Source: Alphaproteobacteria bacterium (GTDB taxonomy: Bacteria > Pseudomonadota > Alphaproteobacteria > Paracaedibacterales > CAIOTO01). Taken from it: DNA of 8,510 bases. A program made the position numbers and the translations under genes. A model generated the notes under the pieces. That model was not told where the DNA came from, searched no databases, and saw only the letters and a list, made by a program, of their open reading frames with translations. Shown piece by piece: positions 1-5,923 of the stretch (its first letter is position 1; each line of letters opens with the position of its first letter). Where the stretch lies: positions 8,926-17,435 of the forward strand of contig JANRCF010000026.1 in the NCBI GenBank assembly GCA_030727085.1. The letters run 5' to 3'.

Positions 1-52
1 GGTTATGTGCCTTTAGCAAATCAAGGGTAACCTGCGCGCTATGTTCTGGTGA
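1..52 (-). pseudogene. Partial hemD-like 3' fragment, cut by the window edge
   Basis: Read on the minus strand from 52 to 1, this stretch encodes SPEHSAQVTLDLLKAHN, nearly the same as SEHSAQVTLDLLRKHN at residues 226-241 of the intact hemD product encoded further right. By hand the nucleotides match in 36 of 46 positions from the GAACAT motif onward (compare about 2684-2729). Seven of the nine changed codons are synonymous, so both copies once evolved under coding constraint. Homology stops at about 52, only 14 bp past the stop codon of the hydrolase gene. In this frame a TGA lies a short way upstream inside that gene and no good start codon follows it, so as seen this is a headless fragment. 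It may continue to a hemD 3' end left of the window. It could be the original hemD tail displaced by an insertion or the remnant of a second hemD. Confidence 0.6.
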
Positions 53-66
53 ATCTGCAGATATTA

Positions 67-2487
67 TCAGTTTATCTTCTGTTGTTGACTCAATTTGTCA
101 AAGCCAATTTTGTGATGACGATAGACTTCATTAAACCATCGATTAAAGGTCTCGTGGTTGATGCCGATTGTTTTTTCTATATTTTCATCAAAACGAACAA
201 AGCCGGATCCTTGGTAACCACCGATAATGCTCTTTGAATGCAGTGCTGCAAAATCAGCTGCGAAATATAGTGCTGCAAAGTGATTGTGTAATGGCGTTCC
301 ATTAGAATGTTTTATGCATTCAGAATTGAAGTTTTTCACTTGTTCACTTTGATCTTGCTGACCCTGGCCATGTTTTTGGTGAGCATTGGTAATCTCATTT
401 GCCATAACGGCCTGCAAGATTGTTTTTCTTTCAATCAACTTTGCGGAATGTATTAGACTTGCTTTTGTTGGATCAGCAAGTAACTTAATAATTGAATCGG
501 TGTAACCTGAGTAATTCTTGGTCAGGTGCGGCGCTTTGTTGAATTCAGTAAGGCGGTGATCATAAGGAGCTGTGATATGCTCAACAAGGAAAGGATTTGT
601 TTTTTGTAGCTCCGATCTATTTAGATTTCTCACATTCTGTTGGGTTTCGTTCAGCCTTATCAGGCGCATCATGCGTCTATTTTCTTTAAATGTTGGATCT
701 TGTTTGAGTCTTTCTAACGCGCCATGCCACAAACCTTTTGTTGTAACGTAATTCATCAGTTGATCGTGATATGTTTTTCGCCGTTCGAAGCTTTGTGGAG
801 ACTTAATAAAATCCATGAGCCCCGCGTACTTTTGAGCCAATGTATTTGAAGAAAGTGGAGCCACAATTCCATGCATGTGTTTTTCAATGATATCTTCTTC
901 AGGCATAGCACGACGCTCACCTACTGGAATTTCCTCCAGTTCTTGCTGAGTGTTTCTCAAATTCGACAAAAATTGCTGAATATGTTCTGGATAAATTGAG
1001 TTGTTATCACCTGCTGCAGCTCTGTATATGTCAAATTGCCGTTTTAGTCGCGCCTGATGGAGTGGAGAATTAGCCATTTTCTTTGCGTGATGTATAAAAT
1101 GTACAACCTGTTGAGCAAGATATAGATTGTTGGTATTGAAGTGTCCCCGGACTGTAGAGTTGTTGATATCGGGATTATAATTGTTACTAGCGCTATGCAG
1201 ACGGTTTAAATCCCTGTTGGTGGTGTCTGCACCAGATAAAGGAAAATCCCCTAATGAATCTTTTGCGCCACGCCGATTGATGTTTAGTGTGATGTTATGA
1301 TTATATACGCCATCGTTCGGCAATATGTTGTTAATACTTTTTTTCAAATCCACACGTTCATCGTCGAAATTCCAATGATAAAAGGCTGGAATTTTTAAAT
1401 AGTGTGACCATTTAGCGTTATTTTCTAGCATGCCGTCTACATAAAATATTCCTCCAGAATATGAAATAATCCCATCAATTGACGTGATTTCTGAGTTAGA
1501 GAATTGTTCTATAAATGCTTTTTGTACAAAGCCCTTATAGAGTGTCTTGAAAACGTTCGAGTTAATACCCGCAGATTGCAGCAATGCATAGGATGATACA
1601 AAGAAACCGCCAAAGCTACCACCTTTCAAGAATATAGTAATACCTGGGTATTCTGTTTTGATGTATTTAACAAAGTCACTGACGATGCGTAAGTAGCGTG
1701 CATGCGTATCTTTGAAATTTGATTCTTTAAATTGGTCCCATTGATCAATATTTGAATTGCAATCAGGTAAATTGACGGTTATTTCAGCAATTGTATCGCT
1801 CGGTAAGTTTGACATAGAAAGCTTCGAACAAAGACTCTTGCTCATCCCCCCATAAACCGAAATAATAATAGCGGTTATTTTGCTGATATCTCTTGGTTTT
1901 TTTAAGGTGTATTGTATTTCTGATGTGTCGCTGCAGTTGCTGGCATTGCATGCAGATGGACGGCGGGGAAAATAATCTGTTATTGATTCTTTGGCTGCAA
2001 TAGATGTTGTTTTGTCTGAACCTAAATCAGCGTAAAGATATTTTACGTGCCCTTTCCATGTTCTTTGGGAAAAAAGTGTATTCAAATTCTTAAAATGTGG
2101 GATTGTGAAATTCTCTTGTAATCGGTTTTTAAAAGCTATTCTAGCTGCTTCGTCAATGATGATAGGTTGTCTGGAGGCGCTTTTTAATATAAGCCCTTCA
2201 TTTAAAGCTGTATCGTGCACTGGGTATTTCAATGTTAGTAAGTCGGCTAGTGCTTCTCCCCGTTTTTGAATTGAAGCATCTGAATCATCTGCACTTTTAA
2301 GTTGATTGAGCAATTCTTCCGATTGCGTTGTTATGTTGCTAATATCTTCACCTGTCAACGATGATTCTTGTAACTTTTTGATGAACTTATCACGTAATTC
2401 TTCTGCCTTTGCCGCCACGTCGATGGTGGCTGTATGCCCATGCGTTGCCAAGAAAATACTTAACATCACAAAAATTAGAAATCGCAT
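67..2487 (-). CDS. Secreted alpha/beta-hydrolase-like protein (prolyl-oligopeptidase-like core), 806 aa, substrate unknown
   Basis: The product opens with a signal peptide (MRFLIFVMLSIFLATHGHTA, cleavage near residue 20), so export is likely. The middle looks like an alpha/beta hydrolase. VYGG at 211-214 resembles an oxyanion-hole loop. GGSFGG at 289-294 is a nucleophile elbow of the GxSxG type with Ser291. NFDDERVD at 373-380 offers the acid (Asp375 or Asp376). RGHFN at 447-451 offers the base (His449). Their order and spacing fit a Ser-Asp-His hydrolase or S9-type peptidase; this is a motif reading, not an alignment. Residues 1-130 are helical and charged. About 350 residues after the histidine, rich in Arg, Gln, Asn and His, match nothing I recognise. 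The gene looks richer in A+T than bamE-holC-hemD. It follows hemD after 83 nt with no obvious Shine-Dalgarno sequence, and a hemD-like fragment lies past its stop. It may be a recent arrival and a host-directed secreted enzyme, but that is inference. Confidence 0.72.
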   Translation of the reverse strand: MRFLIFVMLSIFLATHGHTATIDVAAKAEELRDKFIKKLQESSLTGEDISNITTQSEELLNQLKSADDSDASIQKRGEALADLLTLKYPVHDTALNEGLILKSASRQPIIIDEAARIAFKNRLQENFTIPHFKNLNTLFSQRTWKGHVKYLYADLGSDKTTSIAAKESITDYFPRRPSACNASNCSDTSEIQYTLKKPRDISKITAIIISVYGGMSKSLCSKLSMSNLPSDTIAEITVNLPDCNSNIDQWDQFKESNFKDTHARYLRIVSDFVKYIKTEYPGITIFLKGGSFGGFFVSSYALLQSAGINSNVFKTLYKGFVQKAFIEQFSNSEITSIDGIISYSGGIFYVDGMLENNAKWSHYLKIPAFYHWNFDDERVDLKKSINNILPNDGVYNHNITLNINRRGAKDSLGDFPLSGADTTNRDLNRLHSASNNYNPDINNSTVRGHFNTNNLYLAQQVVHFIHHAKKMANSPLHQARLKRQFDIYRAAAGDNNSIYPEHIQQFLSNLRNTQQELEEIPVGERRAMPEEDIIEKHMHGIVAPLSSNTLAQKYAGLMDFIKSPQSFERRKTYHDQLMNYVTTKGLWHGALERLKQDPTFKENRRMMRLIRLNETQQNVRNLNRSELQKTNPFLVEHITAPYDHRLTEFNKAPHLTKNYSGYTDSIIKLLADPTKASLIHSAKLIERKTILQAVMANEITNAHQKHGQGQQDQSEQVKNFNSECIKHSNGTPLHNHFAALYFAADFAALHSKSIIGGYQGSGFVRFDENIEKTIGINHETFNRWFNEVYRHHKIGFDKLSQQQKIN

Positions 2488-2570
2488 TGATGCTATCTAT
2501 TGTTTGGTTAGATATATTTTTAGTATATATGGTATGTATTAAGAAATATATAATTTTGAAATTAATAATG

Positions 2571-3407
2571 CTAAAATTTACCCAGATTTTCTGTTTTAAT
2601 ATTTTTCCAAATAAAGCTTTTTAACACTCCTGCAATTGCTTCACTTAGGCATAATGCCGTAATAAAAGGCGTAAAACCTAAAAGATTGTGTTTCCTTAGT
2701 AAGTCAAGGGTTACTTGTGCGCTATGTTCGGAATAAAACGTGATGGCCGTGATTTTTTTTGCATGAAACAGTGCGATTGTTTCATCTGTCCATCCAGTTG
2801 TTGGTACGGTTTTGTATGTGATATAGGTATCAATGTTCATGCCTTCGATGTTTGCCAACGCATCTGCAATATTAATTTTAACGACTTCTCCGCGGATGTA
2901 GGCAAAGCGTTTTATATTATCAGCCGTGTCATGCCCGGACTTGATCCGGGCATCTAAATGCTTATTTTTTGGCCTAATTGTTTTAGATCCCCGGGTCAAG
3001 CCCGGGGATGACAGAAAGGGGGGGGGTAGAGATAGCAGAACGTTGGGCTTCGGGGATGACAGAGAGGGCGACTTAATCTGAAAAATTTGTTTGATAAGGG
3101 TAATAAGTTCTTTTCCACCAGATTTTGCAGGGTAAAAAATAGATGTGAATCCAAGCTCACATGCGACAGCTGCTGATGCGTCCCCTGCGCAAAAGATGGG
3201 TATGTTTCGGTTTTGTGTTAATTGAGCGAATGATTCGACGCCATTGGCGGATGTGGTGATGATTGCGTCGTAGGCAGCGGGATTAATGATTGCAGGAAGG
3301 TGAATGATTGTTAGAACAGGGTCAATCCATGTTGCGACACCTATTGCCTGAAAGGCTTGTTCTGTACGTTTCGCTGCCGCTAGCGGGCGTGTGATAAGCA
3401 CTGTCAT
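2571..3407 (-). CDS. hemD: Uroporphyrinogen-III synthase with an in-frame palindromic repeat insertion
   Basis: HemD closes and rearranges hydroxymethylbilane into uroporphyrinogen III, the cytoplasmic branch point of haem synthesis. The N-terminus MTVLITRP, TTSANGVESF at 51-60, FCAGDASA at 72-79, YIRGEVV at 170-176, TYKTVP at 198-203 and the late ALCLSEAIAGVL at 251-262 follow the family. I chose the ATG at 3407: it begins the conserved MTVLITRP, and its ATGA overlaps the holC stop, suggesting translational coupling. A longer frame opens at 3443 but adds 12 unconserved residues. About residues 113-160 (LSSPGLTRGS and DARIKSGHD among them) are foreign, encoded by a GTCAT...ATGAC repeat and a C9 tract. 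Without them the protein would be about 230 aa, normal for HemD. The insert falls in the loop before the YIRGE strand, a likely surface loop. The C-terminus ends soon after the conserved tryptophan and seems about 10 residues short. Confidence 0.9.
   Translation of the reverse strand: MTVLITRPLAAAKRTEQAFQAIGVATWIDPVLTIIHLPAIINPAAYDAIITTSANGVESFAQLTQNRNIPIFCAGDASAAVACELGFTSIFYPAKSGGKELITLIKQIFQIKSPSLSSPKPNVLLSLPPPFLSSPGLTRGSKTIRPKNKHLDARIKSGHDTADNIKRFAYIRGEVVKINIADALANIEGMNIDTYITYKTVPTTGWTDETIALFHAKKITAITFYSEHSAQVTLDLLRKHNLLGFTPFITALCLSEAIAGVLKSFIWKNIKTENLGKF
2928..3012. repeat. Double-hairpin palindromic repeat inside hemD (GTCAT...ATGAC type)
   Basis: Two near-identical inverted arms, 2928-2957 and about 2983-3012, match in about 25 of 30 positions when one is reverse-complemented. 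Each arm is itself a hairpin. The left has GCCCGG (2933-2938), a 7-nt loop and CCGGGC (2946-2951). The right has CCCCGGG (2989-2995), a 5-nt loop and CCCGGGG (3001-3007). A short T-rich spacer separates them. Units of this kind (CCCCGGG-CTTGA-CCCGGGG with GTCAT/ATGAC ends) are common intergenic repeats in alphaproteobacteria; here the unit is translated as part of hemD. Confidence 0.85.
3004..3068 (+). repeat. 17-bp imperfect direct repeat flanking a G9 tract, still inside hemD
   Basis: GGGGATGACAGAAAGGG at 3004-3020 recurs as GGGGATGACAGAGAGGG at 3052-3068 with one mismatch, offset by 48 bp (16 codons). The first copy is the right end of the palindromic repeat running into a run of nine G (3018-3026), which reads as three CCC proline codons on the hemD strand. 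The pattern suggests that the repeat's end was partly duplicated when or after it inserted. From 2928 to 3068 is 141 bp, or 47 codons, consistent with a frame-keeping insertion, although its exact borders cannot be fixed from one sequence. Confidence 0.7.
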
Positions 3408-3874
3408 GCTAATCTTTGCCAGCCTTCTTTTGTCTGCTGCCATTGTGTGATCGTCGCATTTTTGCTGTTATAAAAGTTTAATCGTTCCGCAAAAGATGCC
3501 GCGCCGTCACGTGTCTCGGTAATCGTTGCATCAAAAATATCAGCAATACGATCAAAGCCAAATGATTCAGGATTTTTCACAATCTGACCATTTGCGGCGA
3601 CACACACAGTTGATCTATTGGGATTTTCAAGTGTGGTCGATAGCCAGATGGGCTGCTGATCTTTTGTCTCCTCAGAATCAAGTCGGCAACCATGCGGCAC
3701 GAACGCAAGCGTTGAATATGTCCAAAGTGATGTGTTAAGTAGCGTTAATTGCTCATCATTCTCAACCCAAATCAGCGCACGCAAGTTTGAGGCGTAAATT
3801 TTATCAACAATGCGGGGCACGACTTTTTCTAGCGGTGTGAGCATCAATTGATAAAATGAAACCTGCAGCGTCAT
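3404..3874 (-). CDS. holC: DNA polymerase III subunit chi
   Basis: Chi is a small accessory subunit of the replicative clamp loader; with psi it links the holoenzyme to single-strand-binding protein on the lagging strand. The 156-aa product has the family's usual length and landmarks: SFYQLMLTPLEKVVPRIVDKIY at the start, an LWTY..LAFVPHG block at 50-62, QPIWLS...ENPN at 74-86, FDRIADIFD at 107-115 and the C-terminal WQQTKEGW at 145-152. No domain is missing. The ATG at 3874 lies 3 nt after the bamE stop, and the TGA at 3404-3406 overlaps the hemD ATG by the ATGA arrangement, so the three genes are almost surely one transcript. No strong Shine-Dalgarno sequence precedes it, in keeping with reinitiation from bamE. 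In many alphaproteobacteria holC lies beside pepA instead, so this neighbourhood is somewhat unusual. Confidence 0.93.
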   Translation of the reverse strand: MTLQVSFYQLMLTPLEKVVPRIVDKIYASNLRALIWVENDEQLTLLNTSLWTYSTLAFVPHGCRLDSEETKDQQPIWLSTTLENPNRSTVCVAANGQIVKNPESFGFDRIADIFDATITETRDGAASFAERLNFYNSKNATITQWQQTKEGWQRLA

Positions 3875-3877
3875 GTT

Positions 3878-4354
3878 TTATCTGTTGTTCTGAGGAACAG
3901 GACTTTTTGCACTGTAACGACCAAAGTTTCCGAAAATGTCACGCATGACGTTTGATTCGTAGCCTGTGCTTATTGTTTTGTCGGGATTCATTGAAACAAC
4001 CGTTTCACCTTCGACTTTTATGATATCAATAACAATACCTTTGTCATTAAAGCAAACTGCAACGGTTTGTTGGTTTAATGTTTCTGGCTTAAAAAATGCC
4101 TTAGTCGAGGTTTGCTTTGTAATGTAATACCATTTTGTGTCTGATCTGCCTGGTTGCGATGGGTATAATGCTGTCGTTGAAGGCGATCCAAATTTTTCCA
4201 TAACAGTTTCTTTAGTGTCGGTGCCAATAGTTATTTTTGAAATATCAAGCGTTTCATGGTTGAAGCCTCGATTATCAATAAAAGGACTGCACGCGGAAAT
4301 TATGAATGTTGTTAGTATTAGGTGGATATATTTTTTCATCAATTTTAAAGTCAT
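3878..4354 (-). CDS. bamE: Outer-membrane protein assembly factor BamE (SmpA/OmlA family lipoprotein)
   Basis: BamE is a small lipoprotein of the BAM complex, which folds beta-barrel proteins into the outer membrane. The product has a signal peptide ending in the lipobox ISAC (Cys22 from the first Met). Ser at +2 fits outer-membrane sorting. The fold's signature follows: ISKITIGTDTKETVMEKFGSPSTT at 38-61, KWYYIT at 74-79, KAFFKPETLNQQTVAVCFND at 85-104, and a C-terminal NVMRDIFGNFGRY at 135-147, an extension seen in alphaproteobacterial BamE. Two starts are possible: 4354 (MTLKLMKK) or 4339 (MKKYIH, a typical lipoprotein signal start). Neither has a good Shine-Dalgarno sequence, so I kept the longer form without certainty. 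It heads the bamE-holC-hemD run and is divergent from hpf. The 177-bp divergent region is AT-rich on this side, but I could not settle on a convincing promoter for it. Confidence 0.88.
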   Translation of the reverse strand: MTLKLMKKYIHLILTTFIISACSPFIDNRGFNHETLDISKITIGTDTKETVMEKFGSPSTTALYPSQPGRSDTKWYYITKQTSTKAFFKPETLNQQTVAVCFNDKGIVIDIIKVEGETVVSMNPDKTISTGYESNVMRDIFGNFGRYSAKSPVPQNNR

Positions 4355-4467
4355 TTCAAATCTAAGTTATACACTTATTTATAAGCATCTTGGGCAAAGG
4401 ATGAAAGTTTATTTTTTATATTCTGCACAAAAAATGAATTTTAATCAAAAATTCGCCGTTGCAGGGG

Positions 4468-4496
4468 TTGACCCGGGGGTGTGCTAAAACTATCCT
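4468..4496 (+). promoter_or_regulatory. Sigma70-type promoter of hpf
   Basis: TTGACC (4468-4473) and TATCCT (4491-4496) are separated by exactly 17 bp, giving a start of transcription near 4503 and a leader of roughly 30 nt before the hpf ATG. It also argues against an hpf start at the GTG at 4481, which falls between the two boxes. Confidence 0.65.
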
Positions 4497-4531
4497 TATT
4501 AACGGAGCACTCTAGAAAGGGACATCAGCTT

Positions 4532-5104
4532 ATGACAATTACAATTACAGGAAAACAAATGGAAATTGGCGATAGCTTGAAACAGTTTATCGACACAGAA
4601 ATTGAAACTGTTATCACGCGCTATATGGGTGATTCTCATGACGCAACGATCACTATGGTAAAAGATGCTCATCATCAGTTTAAGACGGACATTACGCTTC
4701 ATATAGGTAAGAATTTAGTGGTGCATTGTACGGGTAGTGATTCAGATCCTTACAAAAGTGTTTCTTCTTCACTTGCTAAGTTGGAATCCCAAATTCGTCG
4801 TTATAAAACACGTTTGCGCGATAAGAAACGTCATGCTGCGAATCACGAATATCGTTCTGAGCTGGTGCAAAAATTTGTGATTCAACCACAAGAAGAGGAT
4901 ACGCATGACGATAATCCGTTGATTATTGCTGAAACAACAAGTGAAATTCATACATTAAGTGTTGGCGATGCCGTTATGCGGATGGATTTGTCAGCAACGC
5001 CAGTTGTTATTTTTAGAAATGCAGCAAATGGCGAAATGAATGTTGTCTTTAGGCGTACAGATGGTCATGTGGGTTGGATTGACCCAAGTCGAAAACTGGC
5101 TTAA
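4532..5104 (+). CDS. hpf: Long-form ribosome hibernation promoting factor
   Basis: Long HPF binds the 30S decoding region and joins two 70S ribosomes into inactive 100S dimers in stress or stationary phase. The 190-aa protein has the S30AE domain at about 1-105: MTITITGKQMEIGDSLKQFI, the ITLHIGKNLVVH strand, and the basic helix KLESQIRRYKTRLRDKKRH. A hydrophilic linker (about 106-135) follows, and then the C-terminal dimerisation domain, SVGDAVMRMDLSATPVVIFRNAANGEMNVVFRRTDGHVGWIDP. That second domain marks the long form. The ATG at 4532 is preceded by AAAGGGA (4516-4522) at 9-nt spacing and begins the conserved MTITITGKQ, so I prefer it to the GTG at 4481, which lies inside the promoter. It is transcribed alone as far as seen; the palindromic repeat beginning 27 bp past its stop may help to end the transcript. 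Confidence 0.94.
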   Translation: MTITITGKQMEIGDSLKQFIDTEIETVITRYMGDSHDATITMVKDAHHQFKTDITLHIGKNLVVHCTGSDSDPYKSVSSSLAKLESQIRRYKTRLRDKKRHAANHEYRSELVQKFVIQPQEEDTHDDNPLIIAETTSEIHTLSVGDAVMRMDLSATPVVIFRNAANGEMNVVFRRTDGHVGWIDPSRKLA

Positions 5105-5131
5105 CTGCTGAAAAAATCATTTTATGAATTC

Positions 5132-5220
5132 CTGCCGTCATGGCGAGCCTAAAAGGCGTGCTCATCCAGAAAAGTAGGCTGGATGGCCGGCCTTGCTTTG
5201 TAAGTTCGCGATGACGGCGG
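5132..5220. repeat. Palindromic intergenic repeat after hpf
   Basis: The outer arms 5132-5151 and 5201-5220 match in about 16 of 20 positions when one is reverse-complemented (CTGCCGTCATGGCGAGCCTA against TAAGTTCGCGATGACGGCGG). Inside is a perfect 7-bp stem, CATCCAG (5163-5169) with CTGGATG (5179-5185), and a 9-nt loop. The transcript could fold into one long hairpin. It shares the GTCAT...ATGAC termini of the other two repeats in the window but has a different core. No T-run follows, so it is not a standard intrinsic terminator. Confidence 0.8.
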
Positions 5221-5297
5221 ACTCTGTAGAATGTGTATTTTTATATATAATCAGCATGCGGTAAAGCGTTGAAGTTGCAAATTTATCAAAAAAACTA

Positions 5298-5326
5298 TTG
5301 ACTCCATGTCCAAATCACTTTATAAA
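5298..5326 (+). promoter_or_regulatory. Sigma70-type promoter of tRNA-Asp (and perhaps tadA)
   Basis: TTGACT (5298-5303) and TATAAA (5321-5326) are 17 bp apart. Transcription would start near 5333, about 16 nt before the mature tRNA 5' end. No other convincing promoter lies between the tRNA and tadA. Confidence 0.7.
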
Positions 5327-5348
5327 AAAACTACATTGATTCCTATGT

Positions 5349-5425
<77 letters not shown>

Positions 5426-5469
5426 TTTTATTTTTCCCCACACGAATCAGTTTTGCAAAGAACCCAAGC

Positions 5470-5916
5470 TTGCCTAAGAATCCCCTTTCCTTTTTCAGTA
5501 TTGCTTTTGAACAAGCCCAAAGTGCATTTGCACGTGATGAGGTGCCCGTTGGTGCCGCTCTTGTTAAAGATGGCGTTGTTATTGCATCTGCATCTAATCG
5601 AATGCGTCAAAATTCAGATGCGACAGCGCACGCTGAAATGCTGTGTCTTCGAGAGGCATGCCAATTGCTTAAAACGCAGCAGCTAACCGATTGTGATTTA
5701 TACGTTACGCTTGAGCCATGCGCTATGTGTGCAGGGGCGATTGCCAATGCACGTGTTCGCCGTGTCTTTTTTGGGGCATACGATGAAAAAGGTGGGGGTG
5801 TTGATCATGGCGCGCGTGTATTTGATTACGCACTTCATAAACCCGAAGTAATCGGTGGGGTAAATGAAGTGCTTTGTGGACAGTTGCTAAGTGATTTTTT
5901 TAAACAAAAGCGGTAA
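5470..5916 (+). CDS. tadA: tRNA adenosine(34) deaminase TadA
   Basis: TadA deaminates the wobble adenosine of tRNA-Arg(ACG) to inosine in the cytoplasm; it is usually essential. The 148-aa product has the cytidine-deaminase fold with HAE at 54-56 (zinc ligand His54, proton-shuttle Glu56) and PCAMCAGA at 83-90 (zinc ligands Cys84 and Cys87). It also has the N-terminal EVPVGAALVKDG block and the C-terminal LLSDFFKQKR, which align closely with E. coli TadA as I recall it. TTG at 5470 is the only reasonable start: no in-frame ATG or GTG precedes the conserved region, and the next GTG lies within EVPVGA. The Shine-Dalgarno sequence is weak. With 44 nt between tRNA-Asp and this start and no hairpin terminator between them, co-transcription with the tRNA is likely. 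The gene converges with the 333-aa gene, leaving 7 bp between their ends. A guanine or cytosine deaminase is much less likely. Confidence 0.93.
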   Translation: MPKNPLSFFSIAFEQAQSAFARDEVPVGAALVKDGVVIASASNRMRQNSDATAHAEMLCLREACQLLKTQQLTDCDLYVTLEPCAMCAGAIANARVRRVFFGAYDEKGGGVDHGARVFDYALHKPEVIGGVNEVLCGQLLSDFFKQKR

Positions 5917-5923
5917 AAAATAC

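Noticed and set aside
2488..2570. Separate promoter for the 806-aa gene in the 83-bp gap
   Set aside because: The gap has TATACT-like boxes on the minus strand, but it is so AT-rich that such matches are expected, and no matching -35 box is clear.
3408..3443. Longer hemD start at 3443
   Set aside because: It adds 12 residues (MAADKRRLAKIS) with no family similarity and overlaps holC by 40 bp. The ATG at 3407 begins MTVLITRP and has the ATGA overlap.
4378..4406. bamE promoter with TTTCAT and TATAAA 17 bp apart
   Set aside because: The spacing is right and the -10 box is good, but the -35 box matches the consensus in only two of six positions.
4481..4531. Longer hpf start at the GTG at 4481
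   Set aside because: The codon lies between the -35 and -10 boxes of a good promoter, and the extra 17 residues do not resemble HPF.
5453..5686. Alternative 77-aa frame beginning upstream of tadA
   Set aside because: It overlaps tadA in another frame and has no recognisable motifs, while the tadA frame carries HAE and PCAMCAGA.
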